Part shown: positions 1 through 5,142 of the stretch, in pieces | Layout of the letters: the number at the start of each line of letters is the position of its first letter | How positions within the stretch are numbered: the stretch's first letter is position 1 | DNA from: Methanosarcina sp. | GTDB lineage: Archaea > Halobacteriota > Methanosarcinia > Methanosarcinales > Methanosarcinaceae | Direction: 5' to 3' | Length of the DNA: 5,169 nt | NCBI GenBank assembly: GCA_017883485.1 | Contig: JADGNM010000214.1 | Span: forward strand, 1 to 5,169 | Made by a program: the position numbers and the translations under genes | Notes under the pieces: generated by a model | What the model was told of the DNA's origin: nothing | Databases searched by the model: none | The model's input: only the letters and a program-made list of their open reading frames with translations

Positions 1-37
1 GTCTTGTCATAGAACACTAAACAATTCCAAGATAACG

Positions 38-86
38 GCGGGCGGCCCTTGCATACCCCATCCTTTAGGTTGGGGTGGCCGCCCGC
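38..86. repeat. GC-rich composite hairpin, possibly IS200/IS605-like end or terminator
   Basis: Two perfect 10-base arms, GCGGGCGGCC (38-47) and GGCCGCCCGC (77-86), enclose a second perfect inverted repeat, ACCCCA (55-60) and TGGGGT (71-76). The two stems stack directly on the right side. On the left a 7-base bulge (CTTGCAT, 48-54) separates them. The inner part, CCCCATCCTTTAGGTTGGGG, resembles the subterminal hairpins of IS200/IS605-type elements in archaea; that comparison is from memory. No transposase or TnpB reading frame lies in the window beside it. It could equally be a REP-like dispersed palindrome or the terminator of a gene left of the window. The hairpin itself is certain; its identity is not. 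Confidence 0.6.
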
Positions 87-220
87 AATTTGATTTTCTC
101 TTTATTTGAATCTCAAAAGCAATAAATTTTCTCTGAATAAGGATAGATTCGATATTTTGGTTTAAAATAGGCGTTAAAACCCTATTAATCCCTCAATAGA
201 CTTGTCTTCTTCTTCCAGGC

Positions 221-230
221 ATATTTAAAT
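221..230 (+). promoter_or_regulatory. candidate TATA box for the methyltransferase-ligase gene
   Basis: ATATTTAAAT is a good archaeal TATA element. At the usual archaeal spacing of about 25 bases, transcription would start near 251, leaving a leader of roughly 48 nt. A weak Shine-Dalgarno match, GGAAG (284-288), lies 10 bases before the ATG at 299. A second TATA-like site, GATATAC (254-260), would give a leader too short to hold the ribosome site. Confidence 0.4.
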
Positions 231-298
231 GGTCACAATCCTCCGATAAACTTGATATACTCAAAGCACATAAACTTTTTTCCGGAAGATATCAGATC

Positions 299-2416
299 AT
301 GACCCAGAATACTATAGATGCAAATACCAGGCGCAAGCGCGCTAAATGCACCGTACAGAGTAAAACTCTCGGACCTGTCGATGATCTTGAAGTTCATGTC
401 AGGTCCGATTGGTGGCAGACTCTTTTTAACTCCCTTTATCTTAAGACCGATGCGGATCTTCTGGATGATGTGGAGCTTACCAGGAAAGAGGTCGATCTCA
501 TTGTCTCCATCTTGGGGCTGGCTCCAGAGGATAAAATTCTTGATCTCTGCTGCGGACAGGGCAGACACGTAATTGAGCTGGCAAGACGGGGGCTCTCTAA
601 TGTGGAGGGGTATGATAGGTCACAGTATCTTATCAGGAAGGCTAGAATAAGAGCTCAACGGGAAAACCTGCAGGTCAGGTTTAGAGAAGGCGATGCAAGA
701 AAACTTCCCTATCCTTGTGATGCTTTTGACGTAGTCACTATCCTTGGCAACAGCTTTGGCTATTTTGATTCTACCTTTGACGACAGAAAAGTCATTGAGG
801 AAATCTTCAGAGTACTGAAGCCAGGGGGCAAGGTTTTCATTGACACTTCGGACGGGGATTATACTAAAAAGAATTTTCAGCCCAGATCATGGGAATGGCT
901 CGATAGAAGGTATTTTGTTTGCAGGGAAAGGGCTCTCTCCTCGGACGGCGAACGGCTAATTTGCAGAGAAGTAATAAGCCGTATCGACAAGGGGATAATT
1001 GCGGATCAGTTTTATGCAGAGAGATTATACAATAAGGAAAGCCTTTTTGATCTGCTAACGACTTCAGGGTTTAGCAGTCCTACTTTTCATACGACCTTCA
1101 GCTCGGCATCAGCAGGCACTCAAGACCCTGGTATGATGGAGCAGAGAATCATGCTTTCGGCTTCTGTTGAAAAAGCCCGGTCGTCTACTCTTCCGACAGA
1201 TGAGAGTAGAAAATCCCTTAATATAGCAGTCGTGATGGGGGACCCGAGAAAAAAAGATGAGGTTAAGCCTGCCTGTGTATTTGATGATGATGATTTCTAT
1301 ACCCTTGAGTTGATGAAAAAGGCACTTGCAGAGATTCCTTTCATGAAATTTACTTTCTTTGACAGGCATGAAACTCTGCTTGATGATCTTAAGAAAAGAG
1401 CAGGAAAAACTGACCTTGTATTCAACCTCTGTGATGAGGGTTTCTCCAACGACCCCGCAAAAGAACTTCATATTCCGGCTCTGCTCGAACAACTCAATAT
1501 CCCATATACGGGAGGAACTCCTCAATGCCTGGCCTTCTGTTACGATAAGTCAATTGTAAGGGGAGTTGCAAGGGAGATGCAAATTCCAGTTGCAAAAGGT
1601 ATGCTTGTCACTGGGGACTCTGATCTTTCCAGACTTCCTCTTTCTTTTCCCCTGCTCGTAAAACCTAACTCAGGAGACTCGAGCTTTGGGATCACACAGA
1701 AAAGTATTGCCCACAGCCGGGAGGAACTTCTCGAAATTATGGAGGAAACGCGGGAAATAATAGGTTCGAATAAGCCTTTCCTGCTGGAGGAATTCCTTCC
1801 GGGAAAAGATCTCAGTGTTGGCATTATCGGGAATCCCCCTGCATGTACCGTACTGCCTATTACTGAAGAAGATTACTCCGCTGTTCCGGCGGAACTCCCA
1901 AGAATCTGTGGTTATGAGGCCAAGTGGCTTCCTGACTCTCCATACTGGAAAATCAAATCCGTGCCTGCAGATCTCCCGGAAACGACCAGGAACGAAATTG
2001 TGCAGTGCTGTCTTGCTCTTTTCAGCAGGCTGGGATGTCGGGACTATGCTCGTTTTGATTGGAGGCTTGATGCCATAGGCAGGCCAAAGCTGCTTGAAGT
2101 TAATCCCAATCCTGGCTGGTGCTGGGATGGGCATCTGGCAAAAATGGCAGCTCTTGCTGGAATTTCCTATTCTGAAATGCTTTCGGCCATTCTTGAAGCT
2201 GCAAAGGAAAGGTATGGTCTCGGAATTGCAGAAAAAATCGAGATTTCCTGTAAATTACCTGAAAGCGCTCGCAGAAAGAGCCCGGCTGAATGTGCTGCAG
2301 AATTTGAGGAGGAGGTTGAAGCCAGTAGCTCTATGGATTCCGGAGATGATAGGGAGCAGAGTGTTTTCTCAGATCCATCTGATGAAACGGTACAGGTTTT
2401 TGAGGGATATAATTAA
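299..2416 (+). CDS. fused SAM-dependent methyltransferase / D-Ala-D-Ala-ligase-like ATP-grasp protein
   Basis: A soluble 705-residue two-domain enzyme with no signal peptide or membrane segment. Residues ~35-290 form a class I methyltransferase: SAM-binding motif DLCCGQGR (82-89), acidic D106, GDARKLP (131-137), motif IV region FDVVTILGNSFGYF (143-156) and LKPGGKVF (173-180). Residues ~307-640 form an ATP-grasp ligase of the Ddl type: LNIPYTGG (399-406), VKPNSGDSSFG (454-464), LLEEFLPGKDLSVG (495-508), YARFDWRLD (583-591) and LLEVNPNPG (598-606). D587, E600 and N602 match the Mg-ATP ligands, and R585 the catalytic Arg. The Ddl N-terminal substrate loop (GGxSxEHEVS type) is replaced by GDPRKKDE, and residues near G611 also differ, so the substrate is probably not D-Ala. 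Residues ~650-705 are an acidic, Ser-rich tail. Known of the family: ATP-grasp ligases form amide or ester bonds through an acyl-phosphate. Inferred: the protein ligates and methylates one small molecule or peptide. Both domains look intact. The start is the first possible one after an in-frame stop. No neighbour suggests a pathway. Confidence 0.92.
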   Translation: MTQNTIDANTRRKRAKCTVQSKTLGPVDDLEVHVRSDWWQTLFNSLYLKTDADLLDDVELTRKEVDLIVSILGLAPEDKILDLCCGQGRHVIELARRGLSNVEGYDRSQYLIRKARIRAQRENLQVRFREGDARKLPYPCDAFDVVTILGNSFGYFDSTFDDRKVIEEIFRVLKPGGKVFIDTSDGDYTKKNFQPRSWEWLDRRYFVCRERALSSDGERLICREVISRIDKGIIADQFYAERLYNKESLFDLLTTSGFSSPTFHTTFSSASAGTQDPGMMEQRIMLSASVEKARSSTLPTDESRKSLNIAVVMGDPRKKDEVKPACVFDDDDFYTLELMKKALAEIPFMKFTFFDRHETLLDDLKKRAGKTDLVFNLCDEGFSNDPAKELHIPALLEQLNIPYTGGTPQCLAFCYDKSIVRGVAREMQIPVAKGMLVTGDSDLSRLPLSFPLLVKPNSGDSSFGITQKSIAHSREELLEIMEETREIIGSNKPFLLEEFLPGKDLSVGIIGNPPACTVLPITEEDYSAVPAELPRICGYEAKWLPDSPYWKIKSVPADLPETTRNEIVQCCLALFSRLGCRDYARFDWRLDAIGRPKLLEVNPNPGWCWDGHLAKMAALAGISYSEMLSAILEAAKERYGLGIAEKIEISCKLPESARRKSPAECAAEFEEEVEASSSMDSGDDREQSVFSDPSDETVQVFEGYN

Positions 2417-2418
2417 AT

Positions 2419-2490
2419 AAAGGCCTTTGAGGTTATATAATTCAAAAAAGAATGAGGAATGCGAAGGTTTTGTCTTTCTTTTTCGCTTCC
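2419..2490. terminator. convergent intergenic terminator signals
   Basis: The 84-base gap between two converging genes has signals for both strands. For the plus-strand gene, GGAA-T-GCGAA (2456-2465) can pair with TTCGC-TTCC (2482-2490) around a pyrimidine-rich loop, and T-rich sequence runs from 2468 to 2483. Archaeal termination depends mainly on such oligo-T tracts. For the minus-strand gene, the A6 run at 2434-2439 reads as T6 on that strand, about 60 bases past the stop codon. A short palindrome, AAAGGCCTTT (2419-2428), directly follows the first gene's stop. Confidence 0.4.
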
Positions 2491-2500
2491 CAATACTCCT

Positions 2501-3595
2501 TTACTTCTGAACAATGATCGTAAGGATATCTTCATCCTGCATTTTGTGATCGAGTCCAACTCGCTGCCCGGGATGTTTTGCAGACGTGCCCCATATATGG
2601 GCATAGCGGAATTTCCTGCGGAAATCCCGGTGCAGGCGGTCACAGATCTGACCTATGTTTGTCCCGCTCATAACTATCAGAGGCTCTTCCATGTCCGCGG
2701 GCTGGCCCTGCGGTTTTAAATAGATCCGGATGAAACCCAGCCGGTCGTAGATAGCGTCTTTGAGGGTCTCGATGTTTATCCCTTCATGAGCTGAAATGAA
2801 GATCGAGTTCGGGTACATTTCTCTGCATTCTTCAATCAATTGGGGATAGGCAAGGTCAACCTTATTAACAGCTATAATGGATCTGACATAACTCCGGTTA
2901 TTTAGCACAATATCAATAAGCTGGTCAACTGTGATATTTTCCCTTATAAGTACACTGGCATTATGAATCTTGTACTCGTCCAGTACAGCTTTAATAGTTT
3001 CCTCATCCATATCAAGCTCGACAGTCGAGTTGATATTTATTCCGCCTCTGTCTTTTTTCTTGATGACCACATCAGGAGGCTCTTCGTCCACGCGGATTCC
3101 AGCCTGATAAAGTTCGTCCATGAGTACTTCGTAGTGTTTGGGCTGAAAGACGTCAAGCAAAAAGATCACCATATCCGAATTCCGGATGACTGAGATGACT
3201 TCTTTTCCGCGCCCACGCCCCGAAGACGCGCCTTTCACAAGCCCCGGCACATCAAGGAACTGGATTGTCGCTCCTTTATGCTCCAGCACTCCTGGCACAA
3301 CTGTGACTGTAGTAAACTCGTATGAAGCCACTGCGGATTTGGCGTCCGTGAGCTTATTCAAAAGCGTGGATTTTCCTACTGACGGGAAGCCCACAAGGGT
3401 TACAGTTCCATCTCCCGATTTTCGGACCGAATACCCATCCCCCCCGCCTTTTGCTGAGGCTTTCTTTTCCACCTCATCTCGCAGGCGAGCTATCTTGGCT
3501 TTCAACCTGCCTATATGATGGGAAGTTGCCTTGTTATACTGGGTCTTCCGGATTTCGTCTTCTACTTCCTGTATTTGCTCCTGTATACTGCTCAT
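2501..3595 (-). CDS. DRG-family (OBG/GTP1-type) GTP-binding protein with TGS domain
   Basis: A 364-residue cytoplasmic GTPase of the developmentally regulated GTP-binding (DRG) family, found throughout archaea and eukaryotes. In eukaryotes DRG proteins associate with translating ribosomes; a translation-related role here is inferred from that. Domains in order: a charged N-terminal helical segment (~1-48, EVEDEIRKTQYNK and LKAKIARLRDEVEKK); the G domain with G1 GFPSVGKST (69-77), switch I FTTVTVVPG (94-102), G3 DVPG (115-118), glycine-rich GASSGRGRGKE (122-132), G4 NKVD (244-247) and G5 SAHEG (268-272); the family's insert between G3 and G4 (~155-220); and a C-terminal TGS domain (~288-362) ending in DEDILTIIVQK. 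Length and motif order match full-length archaeal members, and all GTP-binding motifs are intact. AGGT (3601-3604) lies about 5 bases before the ATG. The start overlaps the stop of a short upstream ORF (ATGA). The gene converges on the methyltransferase-ligase gene. Identity is near certain; the exact cellular role is not. Confidence 0.96.
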   Translation of the reverse strand: MSSIQEQIQEVEDEIRKTQYNKATSHHIGRLKAKIARLRDEVEKKASAKGGGDGYSVRKSGDGTVTLVGFPSVGKSTLLNKLTDAKSAVASYEFTTVTVVPGVLEHKGATIQFLDVPGLVKGASSGRGRGKEVISVIRNSDMVIFLLDVFQPKHYEVLMDELYQAGIRVDEEPPDVVIKKKDRGGININSTVELDMDEETIKAVLDEYKIHNASVLIRENITVDQLIDIVLNNRSYVRSIIAVNKVDLAYPQLIEECREMYPNSIFISAHEGINIETLKDAIYDRLGFIRIYLKPQGQPADMEEPLIVMSGTNIGQICDRLHRDFRRKFRYAHIWGTSAKHPGQRVGLDHKMQDEDILTIIVQK

Positions 3596-3660
3596 CTGGA
3601 ACCTGCCAACTTCGGGACTGAATGAATGATTTTCATATAATTTGAAAAAAGAAACCGCAT
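3592..3660 (-). CDS. possible 22-codon upstream ORF overlapping the DRG start
   Basis: In the leader of the GTPase gene an ATG at 3658-3660 opens a 22-codon frame. Its TGA (3592-3594) overlaps the GTPase ATG (3593-3595) in the ATGA arrangement typical of translationally coupled genes. The frame differs from that of the GTPase, so it is not an N-terminal extension. An AAGG stretch about 9 bases upstream of the ATG could act as a weak ribosome site. The peptide begins MRFLFSNYMK and resembles nothing I know. An inner ATG would give 14 codons. It could be a chance frame, and a TATA-like sequence at 3634-3642 lies inside it, which would be odd for a coding leader. Confidence 0.2.
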   Translation of the reverse strand: MRFLFSNYMKIIHSVPKLAGSR

Positions 3661-3679
3661 CAAAACGGCCTTTTCAAAC

Positions 3680-3698
3680 CTTTTTTGATCCAAAAAAG
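3680..3698. repeat. 8-bp hairpin in the DRG leader region
   Basis: CTTTTTTG (3680-3687) and CAAAAAAG (3691-3698) form a perfect 8-bp inverted repeat with a 3-base loop (ATC). If the TATA box at 3739-3746 is used, the hairpin would sit near the 5' end of the GTPase mRNA. It carries T6 in one arm on either strand, so it could also act as a terminator. It is far from the end of any recognised gene. Confidence 0.4.
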
Positions 3699-3738
3699 AT
3701 CCTTGTCTGGGTATTTTATCCTGAATCGTTAAATGCAA

Positions 3739-3746
3739 TATATATA
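3739..3746 (-). promoter_or_regulatory. candidate TATA box for the DRG gene
   Basis: TATATATA reads the same on both strands; only the minus strand has a gene downstream. At archaeal spacing the start site would be near 3715, giving a leader of about 120 nt, and long leaders are common in Methanosarcina. A nearer alternative is TTATATGA at about 3633-3640 on the minus strand, which would give a leader of only about 15-20 nt. Confidence 0.35.
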
Positions 3747-4004
3747 CCTATGGAATGATTTTGTTTCCGGTCTCGAATAATATTGATATTTCGGTTTATT
3801 TGTATTTCTTAATAAGTATAATAATATTTAAAGCTTATTGACAGAAGAAATCTAACATTCTTATTTCAGATGGTGCTTATGGGTTTTCAGAACAAGATAT
3901 GCCATATAGCTCGAGGCCCCGAATTATAAGCCCATCAATTAAATCCATTATATCAATTTTTTGATAAGATCCATCCCTGTCAGGCCTTTGTAGCAGTTAA
4001 TATG

Positions 4005-4022
4005 CACAGAAATCAATCTGTG
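4005..4022 (-). terminator. candidate hairpin terminator after the reductase gene
   Basis: CACAGA (4005-4010) and TCTGTG (4017-4022) form a perfect 6-bp stem with a 6-base loop, starting 20 bases past the reductase stop codon. There is no strong T-run beside it on the minus strand, so it is a weak terminator. A second hairpin, TATCAA/TTGATA around TTTT (3951-3966), lies further on, but its T-run faces the plus strand. Confidence 0.25.
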
Positions 4023-4041
4023 GGTACATTATTCGTAAACC

Positions 4042-4752
4042 TCAGAACTGAGGAACCGGAGGGGCATATACTTCTATTATTTTCCCGGACGTGACCTTCG
4101 AATCAGGGGAAACAAGTTCCAGTACCTTTTTCGCAATGTGCTCAGGTTTGAGCTGAGGCTTGTGTCCAAAGAGTGATCTGTACATATCAGTGTCAACACC
4201 TCCAGGGCAGATGACATATACCTTTATTTTCCCCTCCAATTCAGAGGCGATGGATTGGGTTATGCCGATTACCCCAAATTTTGAAGCACAGTATATGGAA
4301 AGTTCAGGAATCCCATGCAATCCGGCACCTGAAGAGATATTGACGATTTTCCCGTTGTTGCTATTTCTGATATGTGCAATTGCATACTTTGTGCAGAGAT
4401 AGACACCTTTTAAGTTAGTGTCCATGATCTCATCGTATTCCTTCAGAGTGGTTTCTTCCAACCGCTTTCTATATGCCACTCCTGCATTGTTGACAAGTAT
4501 ATCCAGCCTGCCGAATTCTTTTATAATTTTTGAGATCAGATTCTTTACGTCCTCTTCGTAACGCACGTCGGCCTGAATAGCAAGGGCTTTGCCGCTCCTT
4601 TCTTTTAACTCTTCCATTGTCTCTCTGATTTTACTCTCATCCCTTGCTGCAATGACGACATTTGCCCCTTCTCTTGCCAGAGCAAAGCAGATAGCTTTTC
4701 CTATCCCTTTGCTCCCTCCGGTTACAAGAGCCGTTTGACCTGTTAGATTCAT
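4042..4752 (-). CDS. short-chain dehydrogenase/reductase (classical SDR)
   Basis: A cytoplasmic NAD(P)-dependent oxidoreductase with a single Rossmann domain, 236 residues from the chosen ATG. Numbered from the GTG one codon upstream: cofactor motif TGGSKGIG (12-19), A37-R38 after the second strand, D63 (ADV), NNAG (89-92), and a complete catalytic tetrad N114, S142, Y155, K159 (YCASK), followed by CPGGVDTDM (183-191). The basic K16 and R38 favour NADP(H) over NAD(H); this is family knowledge applied by inference. The length is at the short end for classical SDRs of about 245-255 residues, and the protein ends in PPVPQF. Such genes are often labelled FabG-like, but archaea lack the usual ACP-based fatty acid synthesis, so that name would be unsafe; the substrate is unknown. 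The start is a choice between GTG (4753-4755) and ATG (4750-4752). The GGGG stretch (4758-4761) is only 2 bases from the GTG but 5 from the ATG, so ATG is preferred. The stop lies inside a CCTCAG/CTGAGG palindrome (4040-4053). Confidence 0.93.
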   Translation of the reverse strand: MNLTGQTALVTGGSKGIGKAICFALAREGANVVIAARDESKIRETMEELKERSGKALAIQADVRYEEDVKNLISKIIKEFGRLDILVNNAGVAYRKRLEETTLKEYDEIMDTNLKGVYLCTKYAIAHIRNSNNGKIVNISSGAGLHGIPELSIYCASKFGVIGITQSIASELEGKIKVYVICPGGVDTDMYRSLFGHKPQLKPEHIAKKVLELVSPDSKVTSGKIIEVYAPPVPQF

Positions 4753-4799
4753 CACTACCCCTTTTATTCAGCGATCTCTATCTAATCTTCTTCATTGAA

Positions 4800-4976
4800 T
4801 CAGTGAATATAGATAGATATATTTTTGGAAACTATGTTTATGAAAAAAGGTTCTTTGAAGTCTTCACTCATTTATCTTATAGTCTCCTTAACCCGCTTGA
4901 ACCCTTCTAATAATTCCACTTCGATTTCAATTAAAAGCACGTGTTTTTTTGAAAATGCGAGCTGCTTGACAGTCAA
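4800..4976 (-). other. two doubtful tandem micro-ORFs upstream of the reductase
   Basis: On the minus strand a 34-codon frame runs from TTG (4974-4976) to TAA (4872-4874), with an inner GTG at 4938-4940. Its C-terminal half, EIEVELLEGFKRVKETIR, has the pattern of a charged amphipathic helix. Directly after its stop, an ATG (4869-4871) opens a 23-codon frame beginning MSEDFKEPFF and ending with TGA at 4800-4802. An AAGGAG (4884-4889) lies 12 bases before that ATG. A TATA-like TTATAAAT (4977-4984) precedes the first frame. I recognise neither product. The second frame runs through the reductase promoter and an oligo-T tract, which argues against it. They may be remnants of a decayed gene. Confidence 0.2.
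4817..4824 (-). promoter_or_regulatory. TATA box and BRE of the reductase gene
   Basis: On the minus strand the sequence reads CCAAAAATATATC: a purine-rich BRE-like CCAAAA next to an AATATAT TATA element. The start site would be near 4793-4795, giving a leader of about 40 nt with the GGGG ribosome site at its end. A 7-base inverted repeat, CTATCTA (4778-4784) and TAGATAG (4810-4816), brackets that predicted start and abuts the TATA box, so it could be an operator. Confidence 0.45.
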
Positions 4977-5106
4977 TTATAAATACGCTCGATAACAATA
5001 GTTAATTCACGGGTTCGATATCAGGGGAATGGAGTATAATTGATTTGATAGGCTTGCAGTAGCTTTTTAGTACTAGTGTCGCGTCAATGATTGAAAGTCT
5101 TAAGAG

Positions 5107-5113
5107 TTATATT
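5107..5113 (+). promoter_or_regulatory. candidate TATA box of the transposase gene
   Basis: TTATATT centred at 5110 lies about 27 bases before 5137. With archaeal spacing this predicts transcription starting at or next to the ATG at 5138, meaning a leaderless mRNA. This fits the lack of any Shine-Dalgarno sequence ahead of that ATG. Confidence 0.35.
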
Positions 5114-5121
5114 GAATGATA

Positions 5122-5142
5122 TTCATAAGTATCACTTATGAA
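5122..5142 (+). repeat. 9-bp hairpin enclosing the transposase start codon
   Basis: TTCATAAGT (5122-5130) and ACTTATGAA (5134-5142) are perfect complements separated by ATC. The right arm contains the ATG of the putative transposase. In a transcript entering from outside, the start codon would be buried in this stem. Confidence 0.6.

Larger units (their letters stand above)
1..298. other. intergenic region upstream of the methyltransferase-ligase gene
   Basis: I see no supportable gene here. Apart from the hairpin at 38-86 the stretch is AT-rich. It contains a 6-bp inverted repeat, AATAGG (166-171) and CCTATT (181-186), with a 9-base loop and no T-run after it. A TATA-like box follows at 221-230. 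The frame of the downstream gene is closed by TAG at 197-199, and there is no in-frame ATG, GTG or TTG between that stop and 299, which fixes the start of that gene. Confidence 0.5.
3596..4041. other. 446-base intergenic region between the reductase and DRG genes
   Basis: The right part holds two short hairpins past the reductase stop. The left part holds the GTPase leader with its hairpin, TATA box and upstream ORF. Between them, 3765-3870 is strongly AT-rich with more TATA-like sequence (TATTTAAA, 3825-3832) and an inverted repeat AATAAG (3811-3816) / CTTATT (3834-3839). I find no convincing tRNA, protein gene or known RNA in it. The length leaves room for an unrecognised small RNA. Confidence 0.4.
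4756..5073. other. intergenic region between the reductase and the insertion sequence
   Basis: Besides the reductase promoter and the micro-ORFs, this stretch is AT-rich and contains no gene I can support. TTATAAAT (4977-4984) could serve as a plus-strand TATA box. However, all plus-strand frames after it close within a few codons, so no gene interrupted by the insertion sequence can be shown. Confidence 0.4.

Noticed and set aside
1109..2134. Minus-strand open frames of 94-154 codons within the methyltransferase-ligase gene
   Set aside because: They are antisense shadows of a gene with clear motifs, and their translations show no domain pattern.
2459..3518. Plus-strand open frames of 76-110 codons opposite the GTPase gene
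   Set aside because: Antisense shadows of a strongly conserved GTPase; the translations are low-complexity and lack motifs.
3870..3929. A 19-codon plus-strand ORF (starting MVLMGFQNK) after a TATA-like TATTTAAA at 3825-3832
   Set aside because: Very short, no ribosome site, no recognisable product, and in AT-rich DNA where TATA-like sequence is frequent.
4961..4984. TTGACA followed by TATAAAT as a bacterial-type promoter
   Set aside because: The spacing between the two boxes is about 6 bases instead of 16-18, and the genome context is archaeal.
5005..5030. GGGTTCGATATC, resembling a tRNA T-arm
   Set aside because: The bases flanking the TTCGATA loop do not pair into a 5-bp stem, and no anticodon or acceptor arm can be built around it.
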